From Deltaproteobacteria bacterium (GTDB lineage Bacteria > Myxococcota_A > Polyangia > Haliangiales > JADYYK01), in the NCBI GenBank assembly GCA_020853705.1, contig JADYYK010000158.1:1-64000 (forward strand): a stretch of 64,000 bases of DNA, written 5' to 3'. The notes under the pieces were generated by a model, which saw only the letters and a list, made by a program, of their open reading frames with translations, did not search any database and had not been told where the DNA came from. Below are positions 8,340-17,045 of the stretch, one piece after another. Position 1 is the stretch's first letter. Each line of letters starts with the position of its first letter. Position numbers and translations under genes: made by a program.

Positions 8340-8986
8340 GGCGGACCCTCGCCCTCGCGCGGGGCGTCGTCGCCGACGCCGAGGTCGCTGGAGATGCGGT
8401 AGGCGAACAGGGCCAGGATCTGCACCGCGACCAGGACGTCGAGCGCGACGCCGATCTCGACGATGAGCGGCATGCCCATGGTCAGCCCGAGCGCGGCCAG
8501 GATGACGCCGTTCTCCATGATGAGCAGGCCGACGATCTGGGTGATGACCTTGCGCCGGCCCAGCATCACCACCAGGCCGAGCAGGATGGTCGCCATGCCG
8601 GCGCCGAGGGCGCCGCGCAGGGTGGCGACCTCCTGGCCAAACACGCGCTGCGCGACCTGGAACGCGCCCAGCGTGGCCACCGCGGCCATCAGCAGCGACG
8701 ACGGGATGTTGAGGATGAACTCGATCTCGTGGCGGATCTTGAGCCGCGACACCGCGCGCAGGAGCGCCAGCGGGACCACCACCCCCTTGATGACGATGGT
8801 CAGGCCGGCCAGGATCCACAGCTCGTAGGGGTGCTCGCTGCGGGTGGCCGCGACCAGGGACACGAAGGCCAGCACGAACGACTGCACCGCGAAGGCCAGG
8901 ATGGCGCGCCTGATCTGGCGTGACGACAGCACGTACAGGCAGATGGCCACCAGCAGCATCAGGGCGTGGGGCAGCGCGCGCTGCAT
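8336..8986 (-). CDS. HyfE-like membrane subunit (NuoK-related)
   Basis: A 216-aa membrane protein like hydrogenase-4 component E. It has about six hydrophobic helices (for example ALMLLVAICLYVLSS, LWILAGLTIVIKGVVVPLALL, AGMATILLGLVVMLGRR) and the NuoK-type segment MENGVILAALGL with the conserved membrane Glu. IKGVVVPLALLRAVSRLKIRHE is typical of HyfE. The chosen start MQRALPHALM (ATG at 8986) overlaps the stop of the NuoH-like gene by 1 nt (TGATG). The soluble C-terminal tail ends in DDAPREGEGPP. Confidence 0.88.
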   Translation of the reverse strand: MQRALPHALMLLVAICLYVLSSRQIRRAILAFAVQSFVLAFVSLVAATRSEHPYELWILAGLTIVIKGVVVPLALLRAVSRLKIRHEIEFILNIPSSLLMAAVATLGAFQVAQRVFGQEVATLRGALGAGMATILLGLVVMLGRRKVITQIVGLLIMENGVILAALGLTMGMPLIVEIGVALDVLVAVQILALFAYRISSDLGVGDDAPREGEGPP

Positions 8987-9921
8987 CACAGCGCCTCGCG
9001 CGCGATGTAGGCCAGCAACGCGATGCCGAAGGCGCCGCCCAGGAAGTCGGGCACCCGGAACAGACGCAGCTTGGCGACCACGCTCTCGACCACGCCGATG
9101 AGGATGGCCAGGGCGGCCAGCTTGCCGAGCAGCGCGAGCAGCGCGAGGGCGACGCCGGTCGCGGTCGCGGCGCCGCCCAGGCCGAGGGGGAAGAAGATGG
9201 TGGCCAGCATGGCCAGCAGCACGGTCTGCTTGATGCGCGCGGCCAGGATGGCGCAGCCGAGCTCGCGGCCGCTGTACTCCAGCAGCATGGCCTCGTGGAT
9301 CATGGTCAGCTCGAGGTGGGTGGCCGGGTTGTCGATGGGCACGCGGGCGCACTCGGCCAGGATCACCATGAAGAAGGCGATGGCCGCGAGCAGGCGCCAG
9401 GGCGCCAGCAGATCCGCCTCGGCGCCGGCCAGTGCGGCGCCGTCGCTGGGCGTGACCATGCCGGCGGCCAGCACCAGGATGGCGACCACCGCGACCGGCT
9501 CGACCAGGGCAGCCAGCGAGACGTCGCGCGAGGAGCCCAGGCCGCCGAACGCGCTGGCGGCGTCGAGCCCGGCCAGCGCGGTGAAGAAGCGACCCAGGGC
9601 CAGCACATACAGCGCGGTGAGGACGTCGCCGGGCGCCGCCAGCGCCGAGCTGGCCAGCACCGGGAAGGTCGCCGCCGCGGCCAGCGAGGTGGTCAGGCTG
9701 ACCGCGGGCGCCAGGCGGAAGATCGCCGAGGTCGGGCGGGCGTGGATCGACTCCTTGATGAGGAGCTTGCCGAGGTCGCGATAGCCCTGCAGCAGGGGCG
9801 GGCCGTGGCGGCGCTGCAGGCGCGCCTTGACGGTCTTGATGAGGTTGTCGAGCAGCGGGGCCAGGCCGGCGAGCACGGCGACCTGGGCCAGCGTCAGGGC
9901 GACGCGGATGGGCAGCATCAT
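8986..9921 (-). CDS. HyfC/HycD/NuoH-like membrane subunit
   Basis: A 311-aa quinone-module membrane anchor of the NuoH/HycD/HyfC family. QRRHGPPLLQGYRDLGKLLIKE matches the conserved N-terminal amphipathic region that contacts the peripheral arm, and AECARVPIDNPATHLELTMIHEAMLLEYSG (shown split: ARVPIDNPATHLELTMIHE, then AMLLEYSG) is the family signature with its acidic residues intact. About eight hydrophobic helices follow. Start codons are adjacent (ATGATG at 9921/9918); the first overlaps the HyfB-like stop by 4 nt. Confidence 0.92.
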   Translation of the reverse strand: MMLPIRVALTLAQVAVLAGLAPLLDNLIKTVKARLQRRHGPPLLQGYRDLGKLLIKESIHARPTSAIFRLAPAVSLTTSLAAAATFPVLASSALAAPGDVLTALYVLALGRFFTALAGLDAASAFGGLGSSRDVSLAALVEPVAVVAILVLAAGMVTPSDGAALAGAEADLLAPWRLLAAIAFFMVILAECARVPIDNPATHLELTMIHEAMLLEYSGRELGCAILAARIKQTVLLAMLATIFFPLGLGGAATATGVALALLALLGKLAALAILIGVVESVVAKLRLFRVPDFLGGAFGIALLAYIAREAL

Positions 9922-11882
9922 GATGACGCCCACCACAAGAGCAGCGCCAGCGTGGCCGCGAACAGCGCCAGGCCGCGGTTGACGGTGGGCGATACCCAGG
10001 GCTCCAGCTTGGCGGCGCACCAGTGCAGGAAGCGCAGCGAGGGCTCGTACAGGTAGCGCTCGAACAGCGGCGCCAGCGCGCCGCGGGTGCGCGAGCGCTT
10101 GACGAAGTAGGGCGGCACGCCCTCGACCGGCTCGGTGGCGCGCTCGAAGCGGTACAGGTTGGAGAAGATGCGCCGGATCGGGTTGGCGAAGGCGCTGGCG
10201 CTGTAGGCGGCGCGGCCCTCGACGCTGCCCTGACCGCAGGCCCAGGTCATCTGGCTGCGCGCGGGGGTGCGGCGCAGGTAGAGGTAGACGCCGCCGCCGA
10301 CCACCAGGCCGCCGGCGGCCAGCGCCAGCGGGGACACCGAGGCCACGCCGAGGCCGCCGAGGACCCAGCTCGGCTCGATGACCGGGAAGCCCAGGCCCAG
10401 CGCGGCCGGCACGTGCGACAGCGCGGCCACCGCCCACGGCGCGCCCAGGCCGAGGATGACGCAGGTCAGCGCCAGGAGGTTCTGGGCCAGGCGCAGGCTG
10501 CGCGGCGCCTCGGTGGCGTTCTCGGCCGCGCGCGAGCGGGGCAGGGCCAGGAAGCCGACCGCGAAGGCCTTGACGAAGCAGGCCGCAGCCAGCGCGCCGG
10601 CCAGGGCCAGGCCGGCGGCGAGCAGCGGGGCGGCGGCGCGGAGCAGGCCGCCGTGGGCGTGTGCGGCGCCGACGCAGCCCTGCAAGATCAGCCACTCGCT
10701 GGCGAAGCCGTTGAGCGGGGGCAGCGCGCTGATGGCCAGGGCGCCGATCAGGAAGGCGCGCCCGGTCGAGGGCATCGGTCGCATCAGGCCGCCGAGCTGC
10801 TCGAGGTCACGGCTGTGGGTGGCCAGGTGGACGCTGCCGGCGCACAGGAACAGCAGGCCCTTGAAGACGGCGTGGTTGATGACGTGCAGCAGGGCGCCCG
10901 CCATCACCAGCGCGCCCAGGCCGGGCAGGCCGCTGTTCCTGGCGCAGATGGCGACGCCGACGCCGAGCAGGATGATGCCCACGTTCTCGACCGAGCAGAA
11001 CGCCAGCAGCCGCTTGAGGTCGTGCTGCACCAGCGCATACAGCACGCCGACCAGCGCGCTGACCATGCCGACCACGATCAGCGTGTAGCCGATCAGCATG
11101 TCGGGCGGCCCCGCCAGATCCAGGCAGGTGCGCAGCATGGCGTAGATCCCGATCTTGAGGATGACGCCCGAGAGCAGGGCGGAGACGTGCGAGGGCGCCA
11201 CCGGGTGCGCCTCGGGCAGCCAGACGTGGACCGGGACCACGCCGGCCTTGCTGCCGAAGCCGAGCAGCGCGAGGGCCAGGCCGACGCTGCGGGTGGCCGG
11301 GCTGGCATGGCCGATGGCGCTGCGCAGCCCGTCGAAGGAGAGCTCGCTGGCGCCACCGGACAGGATGAGCAGGCCGGCCAGCGCGGCCAGGGTGCCGATG
11401 TGGGTGATGGCGACGTACAGGATGGCGGCGCGCTTGACCTCGGGCTCCTGGCCGTCGGCCAGCACCAGCGCGGTGGCCAGCGCGGTCATGACCTCCCAGC
11501 AGATGAAGAAGCCGATGAGGTCGCTGGCGACCAGCACGCCGAGGATGGCGGTCTCGAGCACCAGCAGCAGCGCCTGCTGGGTGGTGGCCGACATGCGGTG
11601 GTGTGCGCGCGCCAGGTAGCCGGGGGCGTACAGCGCGACCGCACAGCCGACCAGGGCGAGGGCGACCACGAAGACCGCGGCCAGCGGGTCGAGCACCAGC
11701 GGGCCGGGGGCCAGCGGGCCCGAGAAGGGCAGCGCGGCGGTCAGGCGCTCGCCGGTGGCCAGCACGCGGATGGCATCGGCGCCGGCCACGCCGAGCCCGA
11801 GCAGCTGGCCGAGGGCGGCCAGGCGCACGGAGATCCGGGGAGCGCGTCGGGTTGCCAGCGCGATGAGCGCGCAACCGACCAT
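9918..11882 (-). CDS. HyfB/HycC-like antiporter subunit
   Basis: A 654-aa hydrogenase-4 component-B-like protein and the first gene of the Ehr-type operon. It has the Proton_antipo_M core (FGSKAGVVPVHVWLPEAHP, VQHDLKRLLAFCSVENVGI, INHAVFKGLLFLCAGS) followed by a long C-terminal extension with MTWACGQG, as in HyfB/HycC/EchA. About 15-16 transmembrane segments are visible. No formate dehydrogenase, hyp maturation genes or HyfA-type ferredoxin gene lie nearby, which agrees with a non-hydrogenase role. Upstream (11883-12088) are only hexamer tracts and the rho hairpin, so the promoter is unclear. Confidence 0.92.
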   Translation of the reverse strand: MVGCALIALATRRAPRISVRLAALGQLLGLGVAGADAIRVLATGERLTAALPFSGPLAPGPLVLDPLAAVFVVALALVGCAVALYAPGYLARAHHRMSATTQQALLLVLETAILGVLVASDLIGFFICWEVMTALATALVLADGQEPEVKRAAILYVAITHIGTLAALAGLLILSGGASELSFDGLRSAIGHASPATRSVGLALALLGFGSKAGVVPVHVWLPEAHPVAPSHVSALLSGVILKIGIYAMLRTCLDLAGPPDMLIGYTLIVVGMVSALVGVLYALVQHDLKRLLAFCSVENVGIILLGVGVAICARNSGLPGLGALVMAGALLHVINHAVFKGLLFLCAGSVHLATHSRDLEQLGGLMRPMPSTGRAFLIGALAISALPPLNGFASEWLILQGCVGAAHAHGGLLRAAAPLLAAGLALAGALAAACFVKAFAVGFLALPRSRAAENATEAPRSLRLAQNLLALTCVILGLGAPWAVAALSHVPAALGLGFPVIEPSWVLGGLGVASVSPLALAAGGLVVGGGVYLYLRRTPARSQMTWACGQGSVEGRAAYSASAFANPIRRIFSNLYRFERATEPVEGVPPYFVKRSRTRGALAPLFERYLYEPSLRFLHWCAAKLEPWVSPTVNRGLALFAATLALLLWWASS

Positions 11883-11996
11883 GAATACAAGTGCCCAGGG
11901 TGTGAGCGTGGCTGGGGTCCCTCCGCGGGGCGGACTCTATCGCAGTCAGGAAAATCGTGGGGCACGGAGTGCGGGGGCAGGGGCGGGGGCGGAGAG

Positions 11997-12070
11997 GAGG
12001 CGGAGGCGGAGGCGGAGGCGGAGGCGGAGGCGGAACCGGAACCGGAACCGGAACCGGAACCGGAACCGGA
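11997..12070. repeat. Adjoining hexamer tracts (GGAGGC)n and (GGAACC)n
   Basis: The 206-nt gap between the Ehr operon and rho holds about six GGAGGC units followed directly by about six GGAACC units, ending at the CAAT of the rho palindrome. On the minus strand it reads as an expansion of the TCCGGTTCC tail that follows the palindrome. There is no gene here. Copy number probably varies by slippage (inference). Confidence 0.85.
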
Positions 12071-12107
12071 CAATTCAATGTCGGGCTTTCAGCCCGACAT
12101 TGAATTG
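12071..12107. terminator. Perfect 17-bp palindrome spanning the rho stop codon
   Basis: Arms 12071-12087 and 12091-12107 are perfect reverse complements with a 3-nt loop. The right arm is the coding sequence for the last Rho residues (N-S-M-S-G), and the TGA stop lies across the loop edge (12089-12091). The hairpin begins CAATTC and ends GAATTG and is followed on the minus strand by TCCGGTTCC repeats. It could act as a terminator or as an mRNA 3'-end stabiliser; there is no T-run. Confidence 0.8.
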
Positions 12108-13336
12108 ATGAACTCCTGGTTGGTGTCGGTCTTGGCGATCTTGTCGCGCAGGAACTCCATGGCGTCGATGACGTTCAGCGGGTGCAGCAGCTGGCGCAGG
12201 ATCCAGACCCGGTTCAGCGTGGTGTCGGGCAGCAGCATCTCTTCCTTGCGGGTGCCCGACTTGTTGATGTCGAGGCACGGGAAGATCCGCTTCTCCATCA
12301 GCTTGCGGTCGAGGTGGATCTCGGAGTTACCGGTGCCCTTGAACTCCTCGAAGATGACCTCGTCCATGCGCGAGCCGGTGTCGACCAGCGCGGTGGCGAT
12401 GATGGTCAGCGAGCCGCCCTCCTCGATGTTGCGCGCGGCGCCGAAGAAGCGCTTGGGCTTGTGCAGGGCGTTGGAGTCGACGCCGCCCGACAGGATCTTG
12501 CCCGACGGCGGCACCACGGTGTTGTAGGCGCGCGCCAGGCGCGTGATCGAGTCGAGCAGGATGACGACGTCCTTGCCGTGCTCGCACAGGCGCTTGGCCT
12601 TCTCGATCACCATCTCGGCGACCTGGACGTGGCGGGCGGCGGGTTCGTCGAAGGTGGAGGACACCACCTCGCCCTTGACCGAGCGCGCCATGTCGGTGAC
12701 CTCCTCGGGCCGCTCGTCGATGAGCAGCACGATGAGGACGACGTCGGGGTGGTTGGCGGTGACCGCGTGCGCGATGTTCTGTAGCAGCACGGTCTTGCCG
12801 GCGCGCGGCGGCGAGACGATCAGGCAGCGCTGCCCTTTGCCGATCGGGCACAGCAGATCGATGATGCGGGTCGAGTGATCCTTGGGCGAGAACTCGAGGT
12901 TGAGCTTCTTGTTGGGGTAGAGCGGCGTGAGGTTGTCGAACATCACCTTTTCGCGCTGGGCGTCGGGCGGTTCGAGGTTGATCTGGTCGACCTTGAGCAG
13001 CGCGAAGTAGCGCTCGGAGTCGCGCGGGGGGCGGATCTGGCCGGTCACGGTGTCGCCGGTGTGCAGGCCGAAGCGGCGGATCTGCGAGGGCGAGACATAG
13101 ATGTCGTCGGGGCCCGGCAGGTAGTTGTAGTCCGGGGCGCGCAGGAAGCCGAAGCCGTCAGGCAGGGTCTCGAGGACACCCTCGGCGAAGATCTCGCCCT
13201 TCTTGTCGGCCTGCGCGTTGAGGATCGCGAAGATCAGATCCTGCTTGCGCATGGTGTTGGCGCCCTCGATGCCGTACTGCACGGCCAGGTGGGCGAGCTC
13301 CTTGACTTGCTTGCGCTTGATCTCGAGCAGATTCAT
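12089..13336 (-). CDS. rho: Transcription termination factor Rho
   Basis: A 415-aa hexameric RNA helicase. It has the N-terminal Rho_N helix (MNLLEIKRKQVKELAHLA), then the cold-shock-like RNA-binding domain (GFGFLRAPDYNYLPGPDDIYVS-type region, about 61-82), and the RecA-type ATPase with Walker A SPPRAGKT (about 175-182), Walker B LIVLLIDERPEEVTDM and the Q/R loops near DSITRLARAYN. Length is normal. The start at 13336 gives the canonical N-terminus; the in-frame codons further upstream do not look like Rho. Its C-terminal codons form one arm of a perfect palindrome. The usual partner rpmE is about 10 kb downstream. Confidence 0.98.
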   Translation of the reverse strand: MNLLEIKRKQVKELAHLAVQYGIEGANTMRKQDLIFAILNAQADKKGEIFAEGVLETLPDGFGFLRAPDYNYLPGPDDIYVSPSQIRRFGLHTGDTVTGQIRPPRDSERYFALLKVDQINLEPPDAQREKVMFDNLTPLYPNKKLNLEFSPKDHSTRIIDLLCPIGKGQRCLIVSPPRAGKTVLLQNIAHAVTANHPDVVLIVLLIDERPEEVTDMARSVKGEVVSSTFDEPAARHVQVAEMVIEKAKRLCEHGKDVVILLDSITRLARAYNTVVPPSGKILSGGVDSNALHKPKRFFGAARNIEEGGSLTIIATALVDTGSRMDEVIFEEFKGTGNSEIHLDRKLMEKRIFPCLDINKSGTRKEEMLLPDTTLNRVWILRQLLHPLNVIDAMEFLRDKIAKTDTNQEFINSMSG

Positions 13337-13527
13337 GGGTCCTCGGACGTGGGGGGCGGAGGCCGCGATGCGGCGGTCAGGGTCGGATGCGGTCGGGGCG
13401 GATGATTGGAGTCGTGCAGGGAAGCGACAGGGGTGCCTGGCGCCGGAAACAGTCGTGCTGCCAGTCAAGCGCGCCAGGTTTGTTGTGTCAAGGGCCTTTG
13501 GGCGCCAAGATCGCTGGCGTGACCGCG

Positions 13528-13812
13528 ATGGCGATGAAGCGGGTCGGGCTGGTGGTGGAGGGCCGCGTCCAGGGCGTGTACTTCCGCGGCAGCACCGAGG
13601 AGGTGGCGCGGCGGCTCGGAGTGCGCGGCTGGGTGCGCAACCGCGACGACGGCGCTGTCGAGCTGCTGGCCGAGGGCGAGCCCGCGGCGCTCGAGGCGCT
13701 GGTCGAGTGGTGCCGGCGCGGGCCAGCCGGGGCGCGGGTGGAGCGGGTGACGGAGCAGTGGAGTGAGCTCGAGGGGGCAGGGCTCGAGCCTGGGTTCCGG
13801 GTGCGGCGATGA
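13528..13812 (+). CDS. acyP: Acylphosphatase
   Basis: A 94-aa enzyme hydrolysing acyl phosphates to carboxylate and phosphate. The whole compact fold is present: VEGRVQGVYFRGST with the phosphate-binding Arg (R20), and GWVRNRDDGAVE with the catalytic Asn (N38). The start MAMKRVGLVV fits the family N-terminus. It is divergent from rho across a 191-nt region that must hold both promoters. The next gene starts 19 nt downstream, so they may be co-transcribed. Confidence 0.95.
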   Translation: MAMKRVGLVVEGRVQGVYFRGSTEEVARRLGVRGWVRNRDDGAVELLAEGEPAALEALVEWCRRGPAGARVERVTEQWSELEGAGLEPGFRVRR

Positions 13813-13831
13813 GCGAGCCCGAGGGCGCGTG

Positions 13832-15463
13832 ATGACCCGGGGCGCGACAGGATGGCTGCTGGTCGGGCTGGGGCTGCTGGGCTGCGGCAAGTCGAATCCG
13901 CGGCGCACCACGGCGCGGGCGGAGCTGTCGCGCTGTCTGGCCAAGCTGGCGCCGGAGGGCGCCGAGGACGGCCGCGCGCTGGTGCTCGACGTGGCCACGC
14001 TGGCGGCGGCGTGTCCGCCCGCGGGGGCCGATCGGGTCGCGCTGGCCAAGGCCATCACGCCGGGGATCTCGGCGGCCGATCGCATGGCGGCGCTGGCGGG
14101 GACGTCGTTTCGCTGTGTCGATGCCGAGGCGGCGCTGGCCAAGGAGGCGCCGGGGCCCGAGCTGCGCGGGCGCCGGCTGCGCGCCTATGCCGAGCGCTGC
14201 GGCGCCAAGCGCTATGGCCTGGCCACGGTGGCGGCCGGGCCCTATGTCAGCGAGGAGGTCTATGTCGCCGGGCGCCTGGCCGAGGAGCTGGCGCGGCTGG
14301 TCGATGTGGCCCGTGATCGGCGCCTGAGTGACGACGTGGCGGCGCTGCGCGCGCGGCTCCGCCTGCTGCTGCCGCTACCGGCGGTGGGGGTGTTCGAGGC
14401 GCTGCCGCCCTCGCCCGAGACCACCACCGAGGTGGTGCGGCTGCCGCCGCGTGATCGAGGCGGCATCATCCTGGCGGTGGCGCCGGCGGCGGTGGCGGTG
14501 GCGGCCTGGCCGCTGCTCGAGCTGCAGGCCAGCGGGCGCTGGGACACCGCGCGGGCGCTGGACGCCTGGCCGCTGCCAGGCAAGGGGATCGAGGGCGGCG
14601 CCGGCGCCCCCGAGGAGTGGCAGGCGGCGCTGGCGGGCGACATCGCCAGGGCGCGCGAGGACGTCATGGGCGACGACCCGCGCTTTCGCGTGGTGCCGGC
14701 GCCGCTGGTGGTGATCGCGAGCGGCGACGTCAGCATGCTGCGGGTGGCGGCGGCCATCGCCGCGGGCGAGCCGCCGCGCGGGTCGAGCCTGGTGCTGACG
14801 CTGGCCCGGGATGGCGAGCGGGTCGAGGTCCCGGTGCGCGCCACGCTGCAGCCGGATGATCAGCGCAGCGGACCGACGCTGATCATCGGCGCCGCCGCGG
14901 TCGAGCTGCTCGAGGAGCGCAGCCGGGTCACTTTGCGGCGCGTCGCGGTGACCGAGGGGCCGGTGTTCGTGCGCGAGCTCGGCGACGAGCTCGGGGTGTG
15001 GCGCAAGGTGCAGGAGACGCGCCTGCGCGTGAAGGTGCGGCCGGAGACGCCGTATCGCGTGTTCGCGACCGTGATGGCGGTGGCGCGCCGGGTCTGGGGC
15101 GACGAGGTCTTCTATGGCGGGCTGGCGCCGGGGGCGGGGCCGGCGCGGGCGCGCGCGGGCGAGGTCGCCGTCGCGCTGGAGGGCGCCCCGGCGAAGGCGA
15201 CGCGGCTCGAGGTGTCGGAGCTGCGTCGGGTGGTGCCCGCGCTGTCGGCGTGTCTGCAGGAGCCCGGGCACTGGCAGCTCAGGCTGGTCGCGGAGCCCGA
15301 TGGCACGGTGAGCACCGGGGGGCTGATGGGCAGCGGCGACAACGACGAGATCGAGGGCTGTGTGACCAGCGCGCTGAAGAGCTGGCGGCTGCCGGCGGCG
15401 GCGGGGCGACGGACCTTGCACTTTGGCGTGGTGGCGACGGCGCTGGGGGCGGGCGGGAAGTAG
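13832..15463 (+). CDS. Large predicted lipoprotein, function unknown
   Basis: A 543-aa protein. The ATG at 13832 gives MTRGATGWLLVGLGLLGCGKS with a lipobox LLGC. It is rich in Ala/Arg. The middle (about 200-330) has a hydrophobic segment (GGIILAVAPAAVAVAAWPLLEL) and PLVVIASGDVSMLRVAAAI, which faintly resembles ExbD/TolR periplasmic domains. The C-terminal ~75 residues (LSACLQEPGHWQLRLVAEPDGTVS ... EIEGCVTSALKSWRLP, given in parts) resemble the AgmX/PglI C-terminal domain found in myxobacterial envelope and gliding proteins. These are weak resemblances by eye. It follows acyP by 19 nt and converges on the small lipoprotein gene across a hexamer tract. Confidence 0.7.
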   Translation: MTRGATGWLLVGLGLLGCGKSNPRRTTARAELSRCLAKLAPEGAEDGRALVLDVATLAAACPPAGADRVALAKAITPGISAADRMAALAGTSFRCVDAEAALAKEAPGPELRGRRLRAYAERCGAKRYGLATVAAGPYVSEEVYVAGRLAEELARLVDVARDRRLSDDVAALRARLRLLLPLPAVGVFEALPPSPETTTEVVRLPPRDRGGIILAVAPAAVAVAAWPLLELQASGRWDTARALDAWPLPGKGIEGGAGAPEEWQAALAGDIARAREDVMGDDPRFRVVPAPLVVIASGDVSMLRVAAAIAAGEPPRGSSLVLTLARDGERVEVPVRATLQPDDQRSGPTLIIGAAAVELLEERSRVTLRRVAVTEGPVFVRELGDELGVWRKVQETRLRVKVRPETPYRVFATVMAVARRVWGDEVFYGGLAPGAGPARARAGEVAVALEGAPAKATRLEVSELRRVVPALSACLQEPGHWQLRLVAEPDGTVSTGGLMGSGDNDEIEGCVTSALKSWRLPAAAGRRTLHFGVVATALGAGGK

Positions 15464-15575
<112 letters not shown>

Positions 15576-15591
15576 ACGGCCGGTGAGCGGG

Positions 15592-15993
15592 TCAGCGCGG
15601 GACGCGGGAGAAGCAGTCGTAGTAGGCGCAGCCGGCGATGATGCCGGCGCTGGCGACGAAGAGCAGGAAGGTGCGGGCGCCGTCGAGGCGGCGCACGTCG
15701 ATGCGCTCCACGGCGTGCCAGGGGATGCCGGGCGCGGGGGCGGGTGGGGCCAGGCCGGTGGCGGAGATGTGCAGCGCGCCGGCGCGCACCCGGGTGGTGC
15801 GGCCGGCGTCGTGGTGCAGGATGAGCGTGGTGTCGGGGCCGATGCGGACGCCGTCGACGGTGAAGGCGTCGTCGTGCGCGGTGGCGAAGCTGGCGCGCGC
15901 GGCGGTGGGGCTGATCGGCGTCAAGCTGTGGACGCGATAGCAGCCGGTGAGGCCCAGGGTGATGGCGAGGCCGACCAGCAGCCGGCGCCTCAT
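15592..15993 (-). CDS. Small predicted lipoprotein
   Basis: A 133-aa protein beginning MRRRLLVGLAITLGLTGC, a good lipoprotein signal with lipobox LTGC. The body contains a predicted beta-rich region (FTVDGVRIGPDTTLILHHDAGRTT is split here as FTVDGVRIGP and TTLILHHDAGRTT) and a late hydrophobic segment FLLFVASAGIIAGC. The family is not recognised. It overlaps the upstream gene by 4 nt (ATGA), so the two are co-translated. Confidence 0.65.
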   Translation of the reverse strand: MRRRLLVGLAITLGLTGCYRVHSLTPISPTAARASFATAHDDAFTVDGVRIGPDTTLILHHDAGRTTRVRAGALHISATGLAPPAPAPGIPWHAVERIDVRRLDGARTFLLFVASAGIIAGCAYYDCFSRVPR

Positions 15994-16568
15994 GGTGCGC
16001 CCCAGCTGAGGCTGACGGCGGCCACCGGGACGGGGTCGTCGATGACGTGCAGCGAGGTGCGCATGAGGCCGATGCTGACGCCGAGGGCGAGGCGCCCGGC
16101 GTGGATGGCGATGCCGGCGTCGGCGCCCAGGTATGAGGCGTCGTCGGGGCCGGCGCCGAGCTGGACGTGGACCGGCAGGCTGAGGGCGTGGGCGGGATCG
16201 AGCGGCCAGTCGAGGCCGGCGCGCAGGGTGACGACCCTGGCCGACTCGGAGGCGTCGGGGCCGGGGCGGCGGCTGCGCAGGTCATGGAGGGCGAGGCCAA
16301 CGTCGATCAGGCCGTCGGCGAGCAGGAGGCCGCCAGCGAGCGAGGTCAGGGTCACGTCGGCGCTCAAGCTGGTGGCGAGCGCGACGGAGGCGGTGGGACG
16401 GACGGTGGCACGGCGGGCGGCGCGGGTGATGAAGAGCGGGTGCGCGGCGGCGGGGGTGGGCGCGGCGGCAGGGGCTCGCGCGGCGGCAGGGCCGGGCGCG
16501 GCGGCGGGGCCGGGCTCGGCGCGAGCCACCGAGGTCACGACAGCCAGCAGGACGAGGCCGCGGATCAC
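15990..16568 (-). CDS. Secreted/outer-membrane protein of unknown function
   Basis: A 192-aa protein with a signal peptide (MIRGLVLLAVVTSVARA|EPG), a Pro/Ala-rich linker (residues about 20-45) and a C-terminal region of alternating hydrophobic strands ending VPVAAVSLSWGAP, which suggests a small beta-barrel or periplasmic beta-protein. The terminal residue is not the aromatic one expected for BAM substrates, so the barrel reading is tentative. It sits between the thioesterase gene (4-nt overlap upstream) and the small lipoprotein gene in a three-gene leftward unit. Confidence 0.6.
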   Translation of the reverse strand: MIRGLVLLAVVTSVARAEPGPAAAPGPAAARAPAAAPTPAAAHPLFITRAARRATVRPTASVALATSLSADVTLTSLAGGLLLADGLIDVGLALHDLRSRRPGPDASESARVVTLRAGLDWPLDPAHALSLPVHVQLGAGPDDASYLGADAGIAIHAGRLALGVSIGLMRTSLHVIDDPVPVAAVSLSWGAP

Positions 16569-17002
16569 GCTTGCTCCAGGTCGGCGCCCTCGAACTGGAG
16601 CAGGATGTCGCGCAGCTGCTGGGGCAGCGGGGTGGGCCGGTCACCGTCCAGCAGCACCTGCACGGTGTGGCCGGTGGCGAGCAGCCGATCGGACGCGGCC
16701 TCGCGCAGCTCGTAGCCCAGGCGCATGCTGGTCCGGCCCAGGCGCATGACCCGGCAGGCGACGTCGATCTGGTCGTCCCAGCGCGCCGGCGAGCGGTACT
16801 GGATGGCGGCCTCGGCCACGGTCTGGTTGGCACGCCCGAGCAGCTCGAGCGCGCGCCAGTACTCCAGCCGCGCGACCTCGAGATACACCAGGTAGGCGGC
16901 GTTGTTGACCACCCCCTGGGCGTCGGTCTCGGCGAAGCGCACCCGCACCCGGAAGGCGAACTTGAAGGGCGCGTGCAGGCGCTGCGGCGGGCTTTGGGCC
17001 AC
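16565..17002 (-). CDS. YbgC/4-hydroxybenzoyl-CoA-type acyl-CoA thioesterase
   Basis: A 145-aa hot-dog-fold thioesterase. RVRFAETDAQGVVNNAAYLVYLEVARLEYW contains the family signature (RFAETDAQGVV with catalytic Asp, then the N-x-x-Y-L helix). The GTG at 17002 gives a conventional N-terminus; no ATG exists in this frame close to the domain, and longer upstream extension would run through the divergent methyltransferase start. Physiological substrate unknown. It is the first gene of a three-gene overlapping unit with two envelope proteins, which in many bacteria is also where YbgC sits (next to envelope genes), though those are tol-pal genes and these are not. Confidence 0.82.
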   Translation of the reverse strand: MAQSPPQRLHAPFKFAFRVRVRFAETDAQGVVNNAAYLVYLEVARLEYWRALELLGRANQTVAEAAIQYRSPARWDDQIDVACRVMRLGRTSMRLGYELREAASDRLLATGHTVQVLLDGDRPTPLPQQLRDILLQFEGADLEQA

Positions 17003-17045
17003 GTGGCCATCATGGTATGAATCGAACCCCAGAGGAAGCCGCCCA

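Noticed and set aside
4557..11882. Active formate hydrogenlyase/hydrogenase 4
   Set aside because: The large subunit lacks all NiFe ligands and no fdhF or hyp genes are present.
10023..12527. An 834-aa open frame on + across HyfB and rho
   Set aside because: Antisense shadow; includes translation of hexamer tracts as GGGG/EAEAEA repeats.
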